Of a stretch of DNA of 64,000 bases, positions 1 through 12,000 are shown piece by piece (positions within the stretch are counted from its first letter, which is position 1; each line of letters begins with the position of its first letter). The DNA is taken from contig CP154956.1 in assembly GCA_039621445.1 (NCBI GenBank), forward strand, positions 10,415,443 to 10,479,442, given 5' to 3'. The DNA comes from Euglena gracilis. Lineage: Eukaryota > Euglenida > Euglenophyceae > Euglenales. Made by a program: the position numbers and the translations under genes. A model generated the notes under the pieces. That model saw only the letters and a program-made list of their open reading frames with translations, did no database searches and was not told the origin of the DNA.

Positions 1-70
1 TGGAAGGGACCCCCCCCCCAGGCAGTGAATAATTGGATGGTCCCCCCCCCAGCTCATTTAACCCCCGAGG

Positions 71-514
71 CAGGCTTTTGCTTAAGGGATTGCAGTACCC
101 CCCCCCGGGGGGGGGGCTGGACTGCAGCTAGTCCAAATTTGGCTAGTGGGTTTTCTAGCAGACCCCCCCCCCGGGGGGGGTCTGCTTGCAGGGCTAGCTA
201 GTGGAATTTTTTTTTCCAGTGACCGGTGCGAAGCGCCGAAAAAAATTTTTGGGACCCCCAAAAATGGCCAAAAATGCCCGTTTTTGGCCATTTTTGGGAA
301 TTTTTGGAACAAAATCAGCCAAAAACCTGTTAAAAACCTCATTTTTCCTCCGGCGCGCAGTGCCGGATTAATTTTTTTTTTTCCAGTCCGGGGGACCCCC
401 GGACCCCCCCCCCCCCCCCGGGGGGGGGGGGGGTCTAGCTAGTCCACTTTTTCCAGTGTCTAGCCGATTGGCTAGCCAGTACCCCCCCCCCCGGGGTCCT
501 TAAGCAAAAGCCTG
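71..514. mobile_element. hAT-type miniature inverted-repeat element
   Basis: The left end CAGGCTTTTGCTTAAGG and the right end CCTTAAGCAAAAGCCTG are perfect inverted repeats. The 8-bp direct repeat CCCCGAGG flanks the element at 63-70 and 515-522. An 8-bp duplication with a CAG...CTG terminus is the signature of hAT transposons. The 444-bp interior is polyC/polyG tracts and AT runs with no transposase frame, so it is a non-autonomous copy. It holds the short GCGAAGCGCC hairpin seen in other elements of the window. Confidence 0.85.
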
Positions 515-1499
515 CCCCGAGGTTTTTCAACACACCCATGGTCGTATTTCATCAACGCCGTAGCCTTGTGTCCCGGATGTCCTGGCTGGTCCCAACCATC
601 CAGTCAAGGTTGAACACGAGGCAGAGCACTGACCTCAAGCAGAACACATATGGTCTTTCTCAGGCCGCCGGTGTGCGTCATATGAAGTGGTGAGATGTTT
701 CCATTTCTTGCATTTCACTGATTTTGAGTTTTTCAAGTCAAGGCTTTTAACAGACTTTAGGGCTTGGGATGACAGGCGGACGAGACTGTTGGTTTGGTTG
801 CGGTTTGTATCCCGAAGGCAATCAGAATGCATTGGGGAACGTATTATTTCACGTTCCAACATTCAAAACGGTGATTGTGGTTTTTGTTTTCTTCAGTTTT
901 TAGAATGGTTTTCGTCCTGAAAAAGTTTCCCCATTTTCCACGTTTCTCTCAGTTTTTTTTTTCAGTTTAGTCTTTTTCGATCATTACACGCTTTAAAACC
1001 TGATTTACAAGCCTTCAAACCTGATTTTTTCCATTCCTTATTCCGGAAGAATTCCGCACATCCGGCCAAAAGTGTATTTTTGTTGCCGAAACAGAACCAG
1101 CACTGACAAACTGATATCCCCCAACTCGCCCCCTCAGTCACAGCAAACGCATAGGCTGTTGCATACGGCATACTGTCAAGAACACACCTGAACCCTTCAA
1201 TACATTTCGCACAAGAAAGCTGTTCTCTAAAGAAAGCCGGTGCCATGCACCTTTTGGGGTACTTCCTCCCAGGCATTGGCCCCCCCCTCCTTTTTACATA
1301 CAAACTTGGCCCCAAAGTTGGCCTTCGGCCTTTTGCACATGGCCACCATAACACGCATATTTGGCCCCCATAAGGTTGGCCCCCTGGCCTTACATTCAAT
1401 CATGACCTGGGCCGATGTCCCGGGAGGTGGGAGGTGGGTGCCAGTCCCTTTTGCCATCGGCCGCCTGCAGCTAAGGTCGCTGACCGTTCAGGCAGTGAC

Positions 1500-1737
1500 C
1501 AGGGATTTTTTTAAGTTTGGACCCCCGGGGGGGGGTCCCCCCGGGAGGGGGGTGGGATATACTTTTCGGCGCCGCAGGCGCCGAAAAAAATCTATTTTTA
1601 GCACTTTTCGCGATTTTCGGCCATTTTTTTTGTGGGTCCCCCGGACCCCCCTCCCCCCCCCCCCCCCGGGCTGCCCCCCGGGGGTGGGTGTGGGGGGGGG
1701 GACCCCCCCTCCCCCCCCGGTCTTAAAAAAACCCCTG
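1500..1737. mobile_element. hAT-type miniature element, family C copy 1
   Basis: It begins CAGGGATTTTTTTAAG and ends CTTAAAAAAACCCCTG, an imperfect inverted pair. The flanks GCAGTGAC (1492-1499) and GAAGTGAC (1738-1745) match at 7 of 8 positions, consistent with an old 8-bp target duplication. Inside are polyC/polyG stems and the hairpin TTCGGCGCCGCAGGCGCCGA near 1565-1588. Related copies lie at 46157-46409 and 52250-52548, and a degraded copy near 8140-8310. Confidence 0.75.
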
Positions 1738-1955
1738 GAAGTGACCTTCTCTCCCACTGGTTTCATTCTCTGCCCACCCCCCCTTACAGTGCTAACCGCA
1801 ATGTCGCGTACTTTTCTCTGCTTCCCTTGCAGCCATTGTGGCCATTTTCCAAATGTTAATTGGTGAAGAGCATTAACCATTATTCTTGCCATCATTTTTT
1901 GATCATGTCTAACTGCCTGTCCGTCTGCCTGTCTGTCTATTTGTGTGTTTTAAGG

Positions 1956-2006
1956 GATGGATGGATGGATGGATGGATGGATGGATGGATGGATGGATGG
2001 ATGGAT
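1956..2006. repeat. ATGG microsatellite
   Basis: About twelve uninterrupted ATGG units. The open frames crossing it translate the repeat only. Confidence 0.95.
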
Positions 2007-2859
2007 GTACGTAGTTTATTGCTGTTGTTCCCAGGTAGTATTATTTTCCAGCCGCTTTGTGCATTAATTTTGGCGCTCATGCGTCGTGCGCTCGCTTGAT
2101 CAGTTCTAATACTAACCTTGCTCCTGCCCAAGCGGGAAATGGTCCAACATCGCGTTCCGCGCAACCATACCTGTCGCGTTACTGATACCTGTCGTCCCAT
2201 CTGGGTGCCACGTTGTCGCATCCCGCCGATGCACATGCATCCTCGTGCGGACCTTTTTGCAAGACCTTTTTACAACTTGCTTGCAGTTATTGTTCGTGTA
2301 TTTTGTCTCCCATGCCGTTTTGAAAGAAAATGCCTTTTGGAGCAGGGAAGCACATTATTATAATGTGTATAATAATACATAGATTACATATATTAAATAC
2401 AGTATAATATTATATATATATATAAAATGTATAATTATTGTGATAACGTATGTATTATTGTTATTACTATATATAACAACATAATTTTATACATATTATA
2501 TTGTATATAATATGTTATACATAATATAATAGTCTATATAATGTAACACATAAATATTATTGCATTATTATTATATAGGTTCATATGTTTTATGTATATT
2601 ATGCACACAATACAGAATGGCAATTGCAAACGTTCGAAAGCCAGCCAAAGAGGCCCAGGCGGCGCACATTCATCGTCCAAGCGGTGATGTGTCCTCCTTG
2701 AGGACGCCCCAAGGGGCGGCATTCCCCTGCATTCCAAACAGTGCCTCGAATGGGCACAGCTGCCTCGGGACCCGTTTCGTGCCTCGCCGACTGCCGCAAC
2801 CTGCAAGTGGTTTTTGAAGGAGCGTCAAACTTTATTTTTTCTTCTGATGTGTCATTATT

Positions 2860-3025
2860 TGCCCGCCTGATTTTTCTCCGGAAACATGGCATTATTTGCA
2901 CGCCTGATTTCTTTGGAAAACATTGCATTGCTTGCCCGCCTGATTTTTCTTTGGAAACATGGCATTATTTGCCCGCCTGATTTTTCTCCGGAAACATGGC
3001 ATTATTTGCCCGCCTGATTTTTCTC
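2860..3025. repeat. 37-bp tandem repeat, about 4.5 units
   Basis: The unit starts GCCCGCCTGATTTTTCTCCG and continues through AAACATGGCATTATTT. Units 2 and 3 have CTTTGG in place of CTCCGG and a few substitutions; the last unit is cut short. No coding evidence. Confidence 0.9.
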
Positions 3026-3356
3026 CGGCCCAGGGGTGCACTCGCACCAGGGATGAATTTTTCCGAATGACCTTTAGGACCCCAGGATCCACTGCTTGGG
3101 ATTTGTGGCCGCAGCCGAAAAGCCACTGGCGTTACCCCCTTTTGCTCGGGGCGGGGGGTTCTCGGGGCTGCCCACTTTAAATTTAAGCATTTCCTGCGCC
3201 TTTTGCCCACTGGCCAACTTTTGACTGCGATCCTGTCCCCTCTCCCATTGTCCTGGACATTGGCAGGACTGTCCTGCCAATGTTCATGCTTGCATCGGGC
3301 AGGGGTTCAGCAAAATTGGGGTGGGACAACAGAGCCGAATGCTGCACCGAGATAAT

Positions 3357-4081
3357 CAGGGGAGGGGAAATGTGCCGCGTATTTTTGCGCATTTTTTGCG
3401 CATTTTTGTCAATTTTTCAATAATGCGCATTTTGCGCATTTTTTGTGCATTTTTTTTCCATTTCCCCACTTTTTTTTTTACACTTTTTGGAGGCATTTTG
3501 TCCATATTGTCCATGTTGTCCACATTGTCCATATGTCAAAAATAAATTTGACATTGGTGTTCTTGAAGACTGTTCTTCTGAACAATTCTATGTTGTCATC
3601 CATCCCTCTTTCCCCCAATAATCAAATTCTCCATTCTTCCTAAGATTTTTTCCACAAAATGGCTTCAAGTTCAAGGGCTGATTATCCAATCTTTTGTTCA
3701 ATGCAAATTTTGTTCTTGGACAAAAGCTTGCTGCCAAGAAGCTGAGCAGATGGAGCAAGATGAAATGCGGGGGAACCCTACTCCCATGGCCACAAGTAAG
3801 GGGCACCATGGCTGACATTGTTGGTTATGGTGAACGGAGAGTGACGCCTTGCTCGTGCATTTTTTTTGGGCCAAAATGACTTCATTTCAGCTCTTTTTGG
3901 TGATTTTGGTTTAATTTTGGGCTTATCGTTGGAATTTTTTCAAGGTCCTTTTTCCCTTAGGAATGTCACAACTCAGCGCATTTTTTTGCGCTTTTTTTGC
4001 GCTTTTTTGCGCATTTTTTTTTGCGCATTTTTGCGCATTTTTTTTCCGAGGGCCGTCCAGCGCATTTCCTCCCCCCCCCTG
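3357..4081. mobile_element. inverted-repeat element, family A copy 1
   Basis: The ends CAGGGGAGGGGAAATG and CATTTCCTCCCCCCCCTG are inverted. The 6-bp direct repeat GATAAT flanks the element at 3351-3356 and 4082-4087. A near-identical copy lies at 36210-36872, so this is a mobile family. The interior has TTTTTGCGCATTTTTT runs and a better conserved central part (about 3480-3880) but no transposase frame, so it is non-autonomous. Confidence 0.85.
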
Positions 4082-4904
4082 GATAATGGAGGTGCAAATG
4101 GTGTCTTTTTTTTTGCGAGTCCACCCCATGAATACCCCGGTTCTTTGCTTGCAGGGGGGGGATCCTTCCCTCACCCATGGGGTTCAGCACTAAAATAACA
4201 AATTCAGTAGTATCAACCCGTAGTACCTCGGCCTGGAGAAACAGGTAAGGGAGGATCGGGTGCTGACTCCTCGGTGTGGGTTGCCGGGCTGCGGATGCGT
4301 GCTTTGAGTGGTGTACAGTAACGTGTGTTGTGACCCGTAAATTTGTTGCGATACCACCCAAAACATTGCAAGGACCTCGCCATCCTGCTTTAGTATTGGG
4401 TGTCCATAAACTCAAAAAGATATGCCCAAAAAGCATTCAACCAATTTTTAATTGGCTTGCCCTCTTTATTTTGGAATTTTTATTGCAAAAAAAGCACAAC
4501 TCGAACTCTCTTTGAATTTGATTGCATTCAGTCTTTGATGGTTTTCTGGTGGAGTGTGTGAAGTTTCGAATGTGTCGATGCAGTTGCCACCTACGTGTTT
4601 TCGATTATGAATGTTGATGTCAAATCCTGACAATCCTTTAATTTTAAACGTTGGGGGCTGGCTGAATTGTCGGGAAAATTGAGTTTCGACAACCCGAAAA
4701 CAGGATTTGTATACCCTCATAGATTATTTGGAATTCACCCGCCACAGTTCAACAGTCTGCCACCCTTGGTTGGTCTGCATTGGGGTGGATTCTGGGAATA
4801 ATTTATTAATATGATAATAATCATATTTTTATTATTATTTTTATCATTATATATTTTATTATATTGCATTCGTTTTAGTTTTATTGGGTTTATACCGGGA
4901 ATGC

Positions 4905-4922
4905 TCCACACTTCAGCGCCAA
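4905..4922 (+). promoter_or_regulatory. candidate 3' splice site just upstream of the CDS start codon
   Basis: A pyrimidine-containing stretch ends in CTTCAG (AG at 4915-4916), only six bases before the ATG at 4923. Both phospholipase D genes show the same arrangement. It could be a spliced-leader acceptor or the end of an intron in the 5' UTR; the sequence cannot separate the two. Confidence 0.4.
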
Positions 4923-5055
4923 ATGTCTTCGGCCGTGTCACGGCGGGGCAAGCGTGATGCCGACGCGAAGGAGCCCGACCGGGACTCGCCCGAGGCGAAG
5001 AAGAAGCCCAAGAGCGACTTCGCAATCCGGGCGATCACGTCCCTGCTGATGATAG
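4923..5055 (+). CDS. CDP-DAG synthase exon 1: charged N-terminus and start of first membrane segment
   Basis: Starts ATGTCTTCGGCC and encodes a hydrophilic, basic, cytosolic-type N-terminus rich in Lys, Arg, Asp and Glu, then [12 protein letters not shown], where the first membrane helix begins. The donor at 5056 (GTCCCT) is phase 1. It joins the acceptor CCACAG before 6274, whose exon continues the helix with [11 protein letters not shown] and then FKEIVQ, as in the family. Confidence 0.88.
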
Positions 5056-6009
5056 GTCCCTCCCCCCCCCCTCCCCTGCCCACAGGGAAAGCCCAAATCC
5101 CCATCACCAGAGAGGTCGAACGTCCCCTTTGTCTGAGCACCGGTGTTGTCCAGGCAACTCCCCCCGGAGCTTGACAATCATGTGATGGCCATCTTCCCAG
5201 CAGCTTTTGTCATGTTTTTACACAGAAAAATTGTTAAAATTTCGATATTTCACCAAACCCGAGGTTGATTTGGCGGGATATTGTTGATTTTTGCAGCCAA
5301 ATACCTTCAGGTTGAACAGTTGGCTTCGAAAACGGAAGGGAATTCTTTTTTCGGTGCGAAGTGCCGAGTTTTTTGCTGCACCCCCCCCCCCGTCCAAGCA
5401 CCTCCGGCCAAACCGATAGTGCCCCCTCCAACCCCTGGAGGTCAACCACCGCCCTGGAAGCGGGGGATTCTGACGAGGTGGCAGTGTGTGCAATTTCGTA
5501 GAGGGGGGACAACTATTTTCCCATTTGTCCTCACTGTCTGAAACCCCAGTGGTGCTTCAATGATTTCTGGAATTGTGAGCTTGCAAAGCGATGATTAGGA
5601 ATATGCCATGGCTACAGTTCAGCCTGATTTCCCCCTCAAATTTAGGCTCCAATTGGCCTTGTTCAAGTTTTTTTTTGAGCGGGACAATACTACGAGGCTG
5701 CCAAATTTCCTTCAAATGCACTGGTCCTGCAGTGGTGTGGCGGGCCCTACTCCGTACGGGACTCCGGACGTTGGGATTCGAATTCTTGACGTTGGGATTC
5801 TGAATCCCCGGGCCAGTCCCTCCTGAATCAAGTTGCAAAAGGGTATTTGTCCCCCACCGGGGGGGGGGGGGATGCCCTTCAGGGCCGCCCACTTCCTGTC
5901 AGGGGAGGCCATAGGGCGCCCAAACGTTTCCAAACCGTTTCAGGAAAATTGCCCGCTTTTCTTGTCCCCAGTATTGTCCACCCAATTATTATTTATTATT
6001 ATACCGACG

Positions 6010-6056
<47 letters not shown>

Positions 6057-9000
6057 GATTTTTATTATTATTATTATTAATTATTATATTGTTTATTAGA
6101 TTTAATTTATATATTATGATTTATTATTGCTATATTCTTATTATTTATTAGATTTATTATTATTTATTATTATTATTATTATTATTTATTAGATCACGTA
6201 TAATTTTATAAATACACCACGTCGCGGTAGAGTGTCGGAGGAGGTCCCCCACCAGTCCGTTCCGCCCCCACAGTGGCCTTCCTGGGGATCATCTACGTCG
6301 GGCAGGTGCCCGCGCTGCTGCTGGTGGCAGTCGTCCAGGTCGCAATGTTCAAGGAGATCGTCCAGTGTGTGCCCAAAGCGCACACTGGGTTGGGTTGGGT
6401 TGGGGTTCGGCTGGATTTTAAGGCGCGGCCGACCCCACCTCAGGGGGAGCCTGCCGGCAGGCACTCCAAGTTTCGACCTCCCGGGGGAGGGGGCATGCAC
6501 AGAAGTGCCTGGGCCTTCGGCCAATGCATTTAAGGCCCAGAAGTGCCCATTTTGGGCACTTTTTGTCCCACGAACAGGCAGGCACCGACCCCCCCCAAAC
6601 TCCCTGCGATGGTTTGCCCACAGTTAAGCCGATTCATTTTGTGTCCACCTCCCTGTATGTAACGTACCTTGAAGGGAGCCAGAATTCTACAATTGAAAGC
6701 CCCGTGTGCAGCAAAAAAGTAAAGCAACTCCCTCACACATGGGTGTTGCCAGTCATAGTTGACAATGTTTTATTTTATTTTTTGTGGAATTCCGGTAGCA
6801 GTAAATGTTCGTTTGAACCCTCTCCATGCACGTTTTTTTTGTGAATGCCAGTGCACACAAGTTGCACTCATGTTTGGAAACAGCACTCATGTTTGGTATT
6901 GGCGCACAGCAGTGCCACAAAAACATAGCATGGGATATATGAAGACAATGTTAGCAGAGAGTGGTTTCGCACTCCCCCACAGGATCGGGTCCGTGTACCG
7001 GAAGGAGCGCAAGTTGACAGGGTTTGGCGTGTTGCCCTGGTGTGCTTGGCATTGCCCCTATGCCTTGGGACCCTTTTGAATTCGAAATTGGCATGCCAAT
7101 TACGTCTGTTTGTGGCTGTCCTTGTGTGGGGTATGGTGAACCCCCCAAATACTACCCCCCCCCCCCCGGAGTATTATCCTTTCGCCCGAAGTCCCGCCTA
7201 AGGTGGGGTATCATTGGGGGGGGGTAATAGCCCCCAATATTTTCGAAATTTTTCGAAGTCCGCAGGATCCAAAATAACACCCGAAACCCCGTTGGGGTCA
7301 TTCTTTGTTCTTTCTAATGAAATTTAGCATTTTTGGAGACCGGATTATCCAGAAGAATTGATTTTTTTCGAAATTTGTTGTCAGAGATTGTGATTTTTAC
7401 CAACATTTTCAGGTCAAATTCCGGGTCGTCGTCCTGAGATAAAGGGGGGGGGATTAACTCGAAGTCAGACTCCGATGGGGGGTTATTATTTGGGGGGATG
7501 GTTCACCACTTCAAGCATAAATATGCGTCCTGTCCAAGCCACCCTTCTGTCAATGGCACAATTCCATGCCATTTCCAGGCGTTTCTCATTGAAGTTCGTT
7601 GTTGCTCTTGGCAAGGTGCCTGGAGCATTTGCTGTCTCCTCGGCAACTGGGTGGAATTAGGGCACGTTACGTTTTTGGATGGCACCGTCAACAGGTATTT
7701 CATGACGGTGTGCATGTTCTATGTCTACATCCTGGCATTGCGAAAGCCTCTCATCAAGACGTTCCCTTTCCTGGAGGACACCCTGAAGCATTACACCTTT
7801 GTGTTCTTCTTCCTCTACGTCATTGGTGTGCTCCAGGTGAATTGCCACACTATTTTTGACATTTATGATTTTCTGAGTATTGTCCTGGGGACGTCATTTC
7901 ATTTTCGGAGTTAACGTTCAACCCCTACCCCCCCCCCCGGGGGTCCAAGACTTAAAAAAAACCCCTGGACGGGAGGTCTCGGAAGGGGACCCGGCCAAAA
8001 ACCAATTAGGCACTCTGAAAAAACCAGTCACCAGTCAGGGGGGGTCAGCCAGGTACCAAATGATTGCGTCCAAAAAATAATAATTCCAGAAGTGCTTTGA
8101 CAGGGCAAGGGGGTGAAGAAGATGTGATGCCGCCACGACCCCGGGGGGGGGGTCCCCAGGGGGATATACGTTTATATTAAAAAGATGCTACTTTTAGCAT
8201 TTTTGTCCATTTTGGGGGAAACCTGAGTGGTCCCCCGGAACCCCTCCCCTGGGACCCCCAGAGGGTGGGTGGGTGGGGGGACCCCCCCTTGGTCTTAAAA
8301 ATGTCCCTTTTCCCGTCTGATTTGGTCTAAGTTCGTTTGGTACAAGTTTGGCCTAACCCTAACCCTAAGTCGCGCACCTAACCCTATTCCGTCATTAACA
8401 CAAAAAAAAGTATTTTGACCCCCTGGACACTCTAAATGGCCCCCCCGAGGGGGGGGGTCATTTAGAATATGGCTGCCGCAAAAAAAAAAACGCTGCCAAA
8501 ATGCACAAACAAAACCAAATGCTCTGGTCGTTTGACACCCGCACTATCATCATGTCAACCTTGGGCGGAGTGGAGGAAGTACAGAAGGTGGTCGCATGGT
8601 TTCATGTTTCATGTTTCAGGTTTCATGTCGTTCGTTGCAACACTGCGACCGCGAATGTACACGTACCTTCCTGGTCGCCTCGCAGGCAGCGACTTCAATT
8701 CAAATTCCTTTTCCCAGCTCATAGTGGTGTCCATTCACACAGCAGGATTCTTTTACCCCTACTCATCTCCTCCTCCTCCTCCTCCTCGCAATAAACCCTG
8801 TCCATCGGGAGCCGTAACCCGGCAGCCGGCCGTCCTCGAAATGCATTTTGTCACCGCCCTTAGCTTTTGAACCGAAGAAGAAGGGGTGTGCACGGGCAAG
8901 TTGTCACGCATGGTCGCCCCTCCCCCCGAACCGCACGGCGGCCAGCCACGCAGTTCACGCAGTTCGCCTGGACGCACATGGCCATCTTCTACATCATCCT

Positions 9001-12000
9001 GCAGGGGGCCACCATTGTGTCTAACATGTTCGAGGGCATGATCTGGTCTGCCCCGGCCTCGAGCTTTCCCTGATGCTTTCGGCCCACGGTTTGCTGGATC
9101 CTGTGGGTTTGGTTGCTGGGTCTGGCAGCGGGGGGATATTGTGGTCAGCGAACCCGGCTTCTGGCTTAGGGAATCCATTTTCCTCGAAGTTTCTCGGGGT
9201 TTTTTGGATTTTTGGATTTTTCGGATTTTTCAGATTTTATGTTTTATCCTTTTTTGCTGGCACGTTCTTTGACCCCCGCTCCCCTTGATTGCATTGGCTT
9301 TAGGGTTGACAAAAAAGGAAATGGTGGTTGGGTCCTTTCTTTCCCCCCGAAGAATGTGGATTCAAAGGGTCATCCACAGGGGCCATTTCCCCATTCTTTG
9401 CCTCTTCTTTCAGGTTTTTGCTGCCCGCTTCTTTGATCATCGCCAACGACAGCTTTGCCTATATGTGTGGCAGGTTTGTTGTTTTTGTGTTGTTGGTTTG
9501 CAACCGTATCTTTATCCATTGCCATTTCGCGCCCAAAAATCGATATTTTCAGAATATCTCGAAAATGATGCAAAATCAAAGGAAATGTCCGGAGACCTAA
9601 ATCGAAGCCCTTGGAACGCCCTATCTACCGTATTTTGATTTCCCCGCAACTCCCCGCCTTGCCCGAGATACGGTCGTTTTTCAGCCAATTTGGGACATTT
9701 TGTACACCTTTTCCACTCGCATCTCTGTGTGTGCCGGCAGGTATGTCTCTGCAAAAAAAAGGCGAAATCGAGTGTCTCGTGAATACACACAAACACATGC
9801 CTCCGGATATGAATGAATGGATCAGTCAGAAGTGTTGGTTGGCTGGAGATTGTGACAACACGCGCCTTCAAGCCACAATGCATATGGAAACCTATCATGT
9901 GATTTGAATTTAAGTTGGAAACACTGACATGTGATGATAGATGGCTATTCTCACCTGGAAACCAGGTTGAATGTTCGACCAAACCAGAGAGGAGGTTCGG
10001 AGTCCCTGCAGTGTCTGGGCCCTCCGGGGGGGGGGGTGCCTGCCTGATCGCGGGTAGATATTCGCCCAATAGTACTGGTTTTTTGGCTCCAGGATGCATT
10101 AGGCAGGGTTTCAGGGGACCCAGGTCCGACCCCCCTGGGGGTGGGGGGCACATGGCAAAAATGCTTGGGCACTGGGCCAAAGCAGGGGCACTGCTGCTTT
10201 AAAGTCCAGCCTGCCTGGCACTGTTACAGGTGCTCAGTCCGTTCTCCGGTCTCGCTTGTTAGGGTCTTTGGCCGACACAGCCTCCTTACTTTGTCCCCGA
10301 AGAAGACGTGGGAGGGCTTCATCGGCGCTGCCATCCTGACGTATATATGGGGCTTCTACGTGTGCCCTCCTGCACACCGTGTGTATTGCTGGAAAGATAT
10401 CCTCGTCAACTACTGATTTGTGCCAGAGAAAATGCAAGATCTCCTTTTCAATATTTATTTCGGTCGACCTTTCTTTTCAATTTTAATGGTCCTCGAGCGT
10501 AAAGCGTGATGCTGACGCCGTGTATGTGTATGTATGTATGTATGCATGCATGCATGTATGCATTTTTGTATGTATGTGTGCATTTATGTATGTATGTACG
10601 TTTGTATGTATGTATGTATGTATGTATGTATGCATTTTTGTATGCATGCATGTATGTATGTATGTATGTATGTATGTATGTATGTATGTATGTATGTATG
10701 TATGTATGTATGTATGTATGTATGTATGTATGTATGTATGTATGTATGTATGTATGTATGTATGTATGTATGTATGTATGTATGTATGTATGTATGTATG
10801 TGTGTGTATGTATGTATGTATGTATGTATGTATGTATGTATGTATGTATGTATGTATGTATGTATGTATGTATGTATGTATGTATGTATGTATGTATGTA
10901 TGTATGTATGTATGTATGCAAGCATCCATGCATGCATGCTGGGTCTCGGACGTGCTATGCAGAAGCAGTTCCCCACCCCTGTCCGAGGAACGCGCGAAAT
11001 AAACCCCAAGAATTTGCGTCATTGCAAGAAGTCCCATTGTTGGGCACCCTTTTGGGCTGAACCCTCAAATCCAAACAGCCCTGCAAGAATGAAGCTTGGG
11101 TAAAAAAGAAAAGGAACCAGCTGACCTTGTTGCCCCTTCCACAGTTCAGCTGGCAGCTTGCGGGCTGGGACGTCATGATCTGCCCCCGAGAGGTGTCCCA
11201 CGCCGATGCCGGTGGACGAAAGGGAGGGTTTTGGCAGCAGATTGTTCGCGAACGGTTTTTTGAACCTTTGTTGTTTATTCAAATATTTATTTATTTATTA
11301 TTAATAATAATTTAAATTAGTAATTTATTATTATATAATGATTAATTATTAATTCTCTATGATATATAATTGGTGAGTTAACAAATTAATATTTTTTTCC
11401 TTTGAGAGATGTTATTAATCACCGTTTCCAAAAACACCAGCACCAGTGTATTGGGTCCCGGAAATGACACGCCAATTGTGAGTGTCCCTGAGACCCTCCA
11501 CCTCCCCGGCTCCTAAACAAGGCCTCTGGTTCCCTGTGTCACAGACCTTTGAGCCATTCAAGACCTGCGAGCCTTCCTCCATCTTCCAGCCCCGGGACTA
11601 CCGCATCCCGGTGGTGGTCCGCACCGCGTTGGAGAAGGTGTGCGGGCCCCGCTGTGGCGAATACCGCGGCAAAATGAAAGATGAACATCGCGGCCAGAAT
11701 GAAAAGTGAATGTTGTGGCCAAATGAAAGCAGCATCCACCCCAGGACAATCAAGTTTCCAGAGGCGCTTTTCAGGTCTGGCTCCGTATGGGTGGCAAATC
11801 TGCAAGGTTTTGAAGGTGCACAATCGTTAGCATTGCAATTGATCTCTTTTTTTTTCCTTCAGCTTTGGCGTGTGTATGGACACCTTTGCTCTCGTTGATG
11901 TTCTGTGATTCAGTGGAATTCCACCCGTGTCCTTCATTCAAACACGAACGCCTTTTTCTCCCTTCCCGTTGTCTCGTCCCTTTCTCTTCCTCTCATTGTT

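Larger units (their letters stand above)
523..4904. other. gene-free upstream region
   Basis: No exon is recognised here. The stretch holds a hAT-type element (1500-1737), an ATGG microsatellite (1956-2006), an AT-rich block (about 2350-2580), a 37-bp tandem repeat (2860-3025) and a second-type inverted-repeat element (3357-4081). The open frames are short and overlap repeats, so I treat them as chance. Confidence 0.6.

Noticed and set aside
8352-8395. Telomere or chromosome end
   Set aside because: Only two to three CCCTAA units in the middle of a gene.
10448-11103. Long open frames on both strands with HTYI or YVCM repeats
   Set aside because: They are the translated TATG microsatellite; no coding signal.
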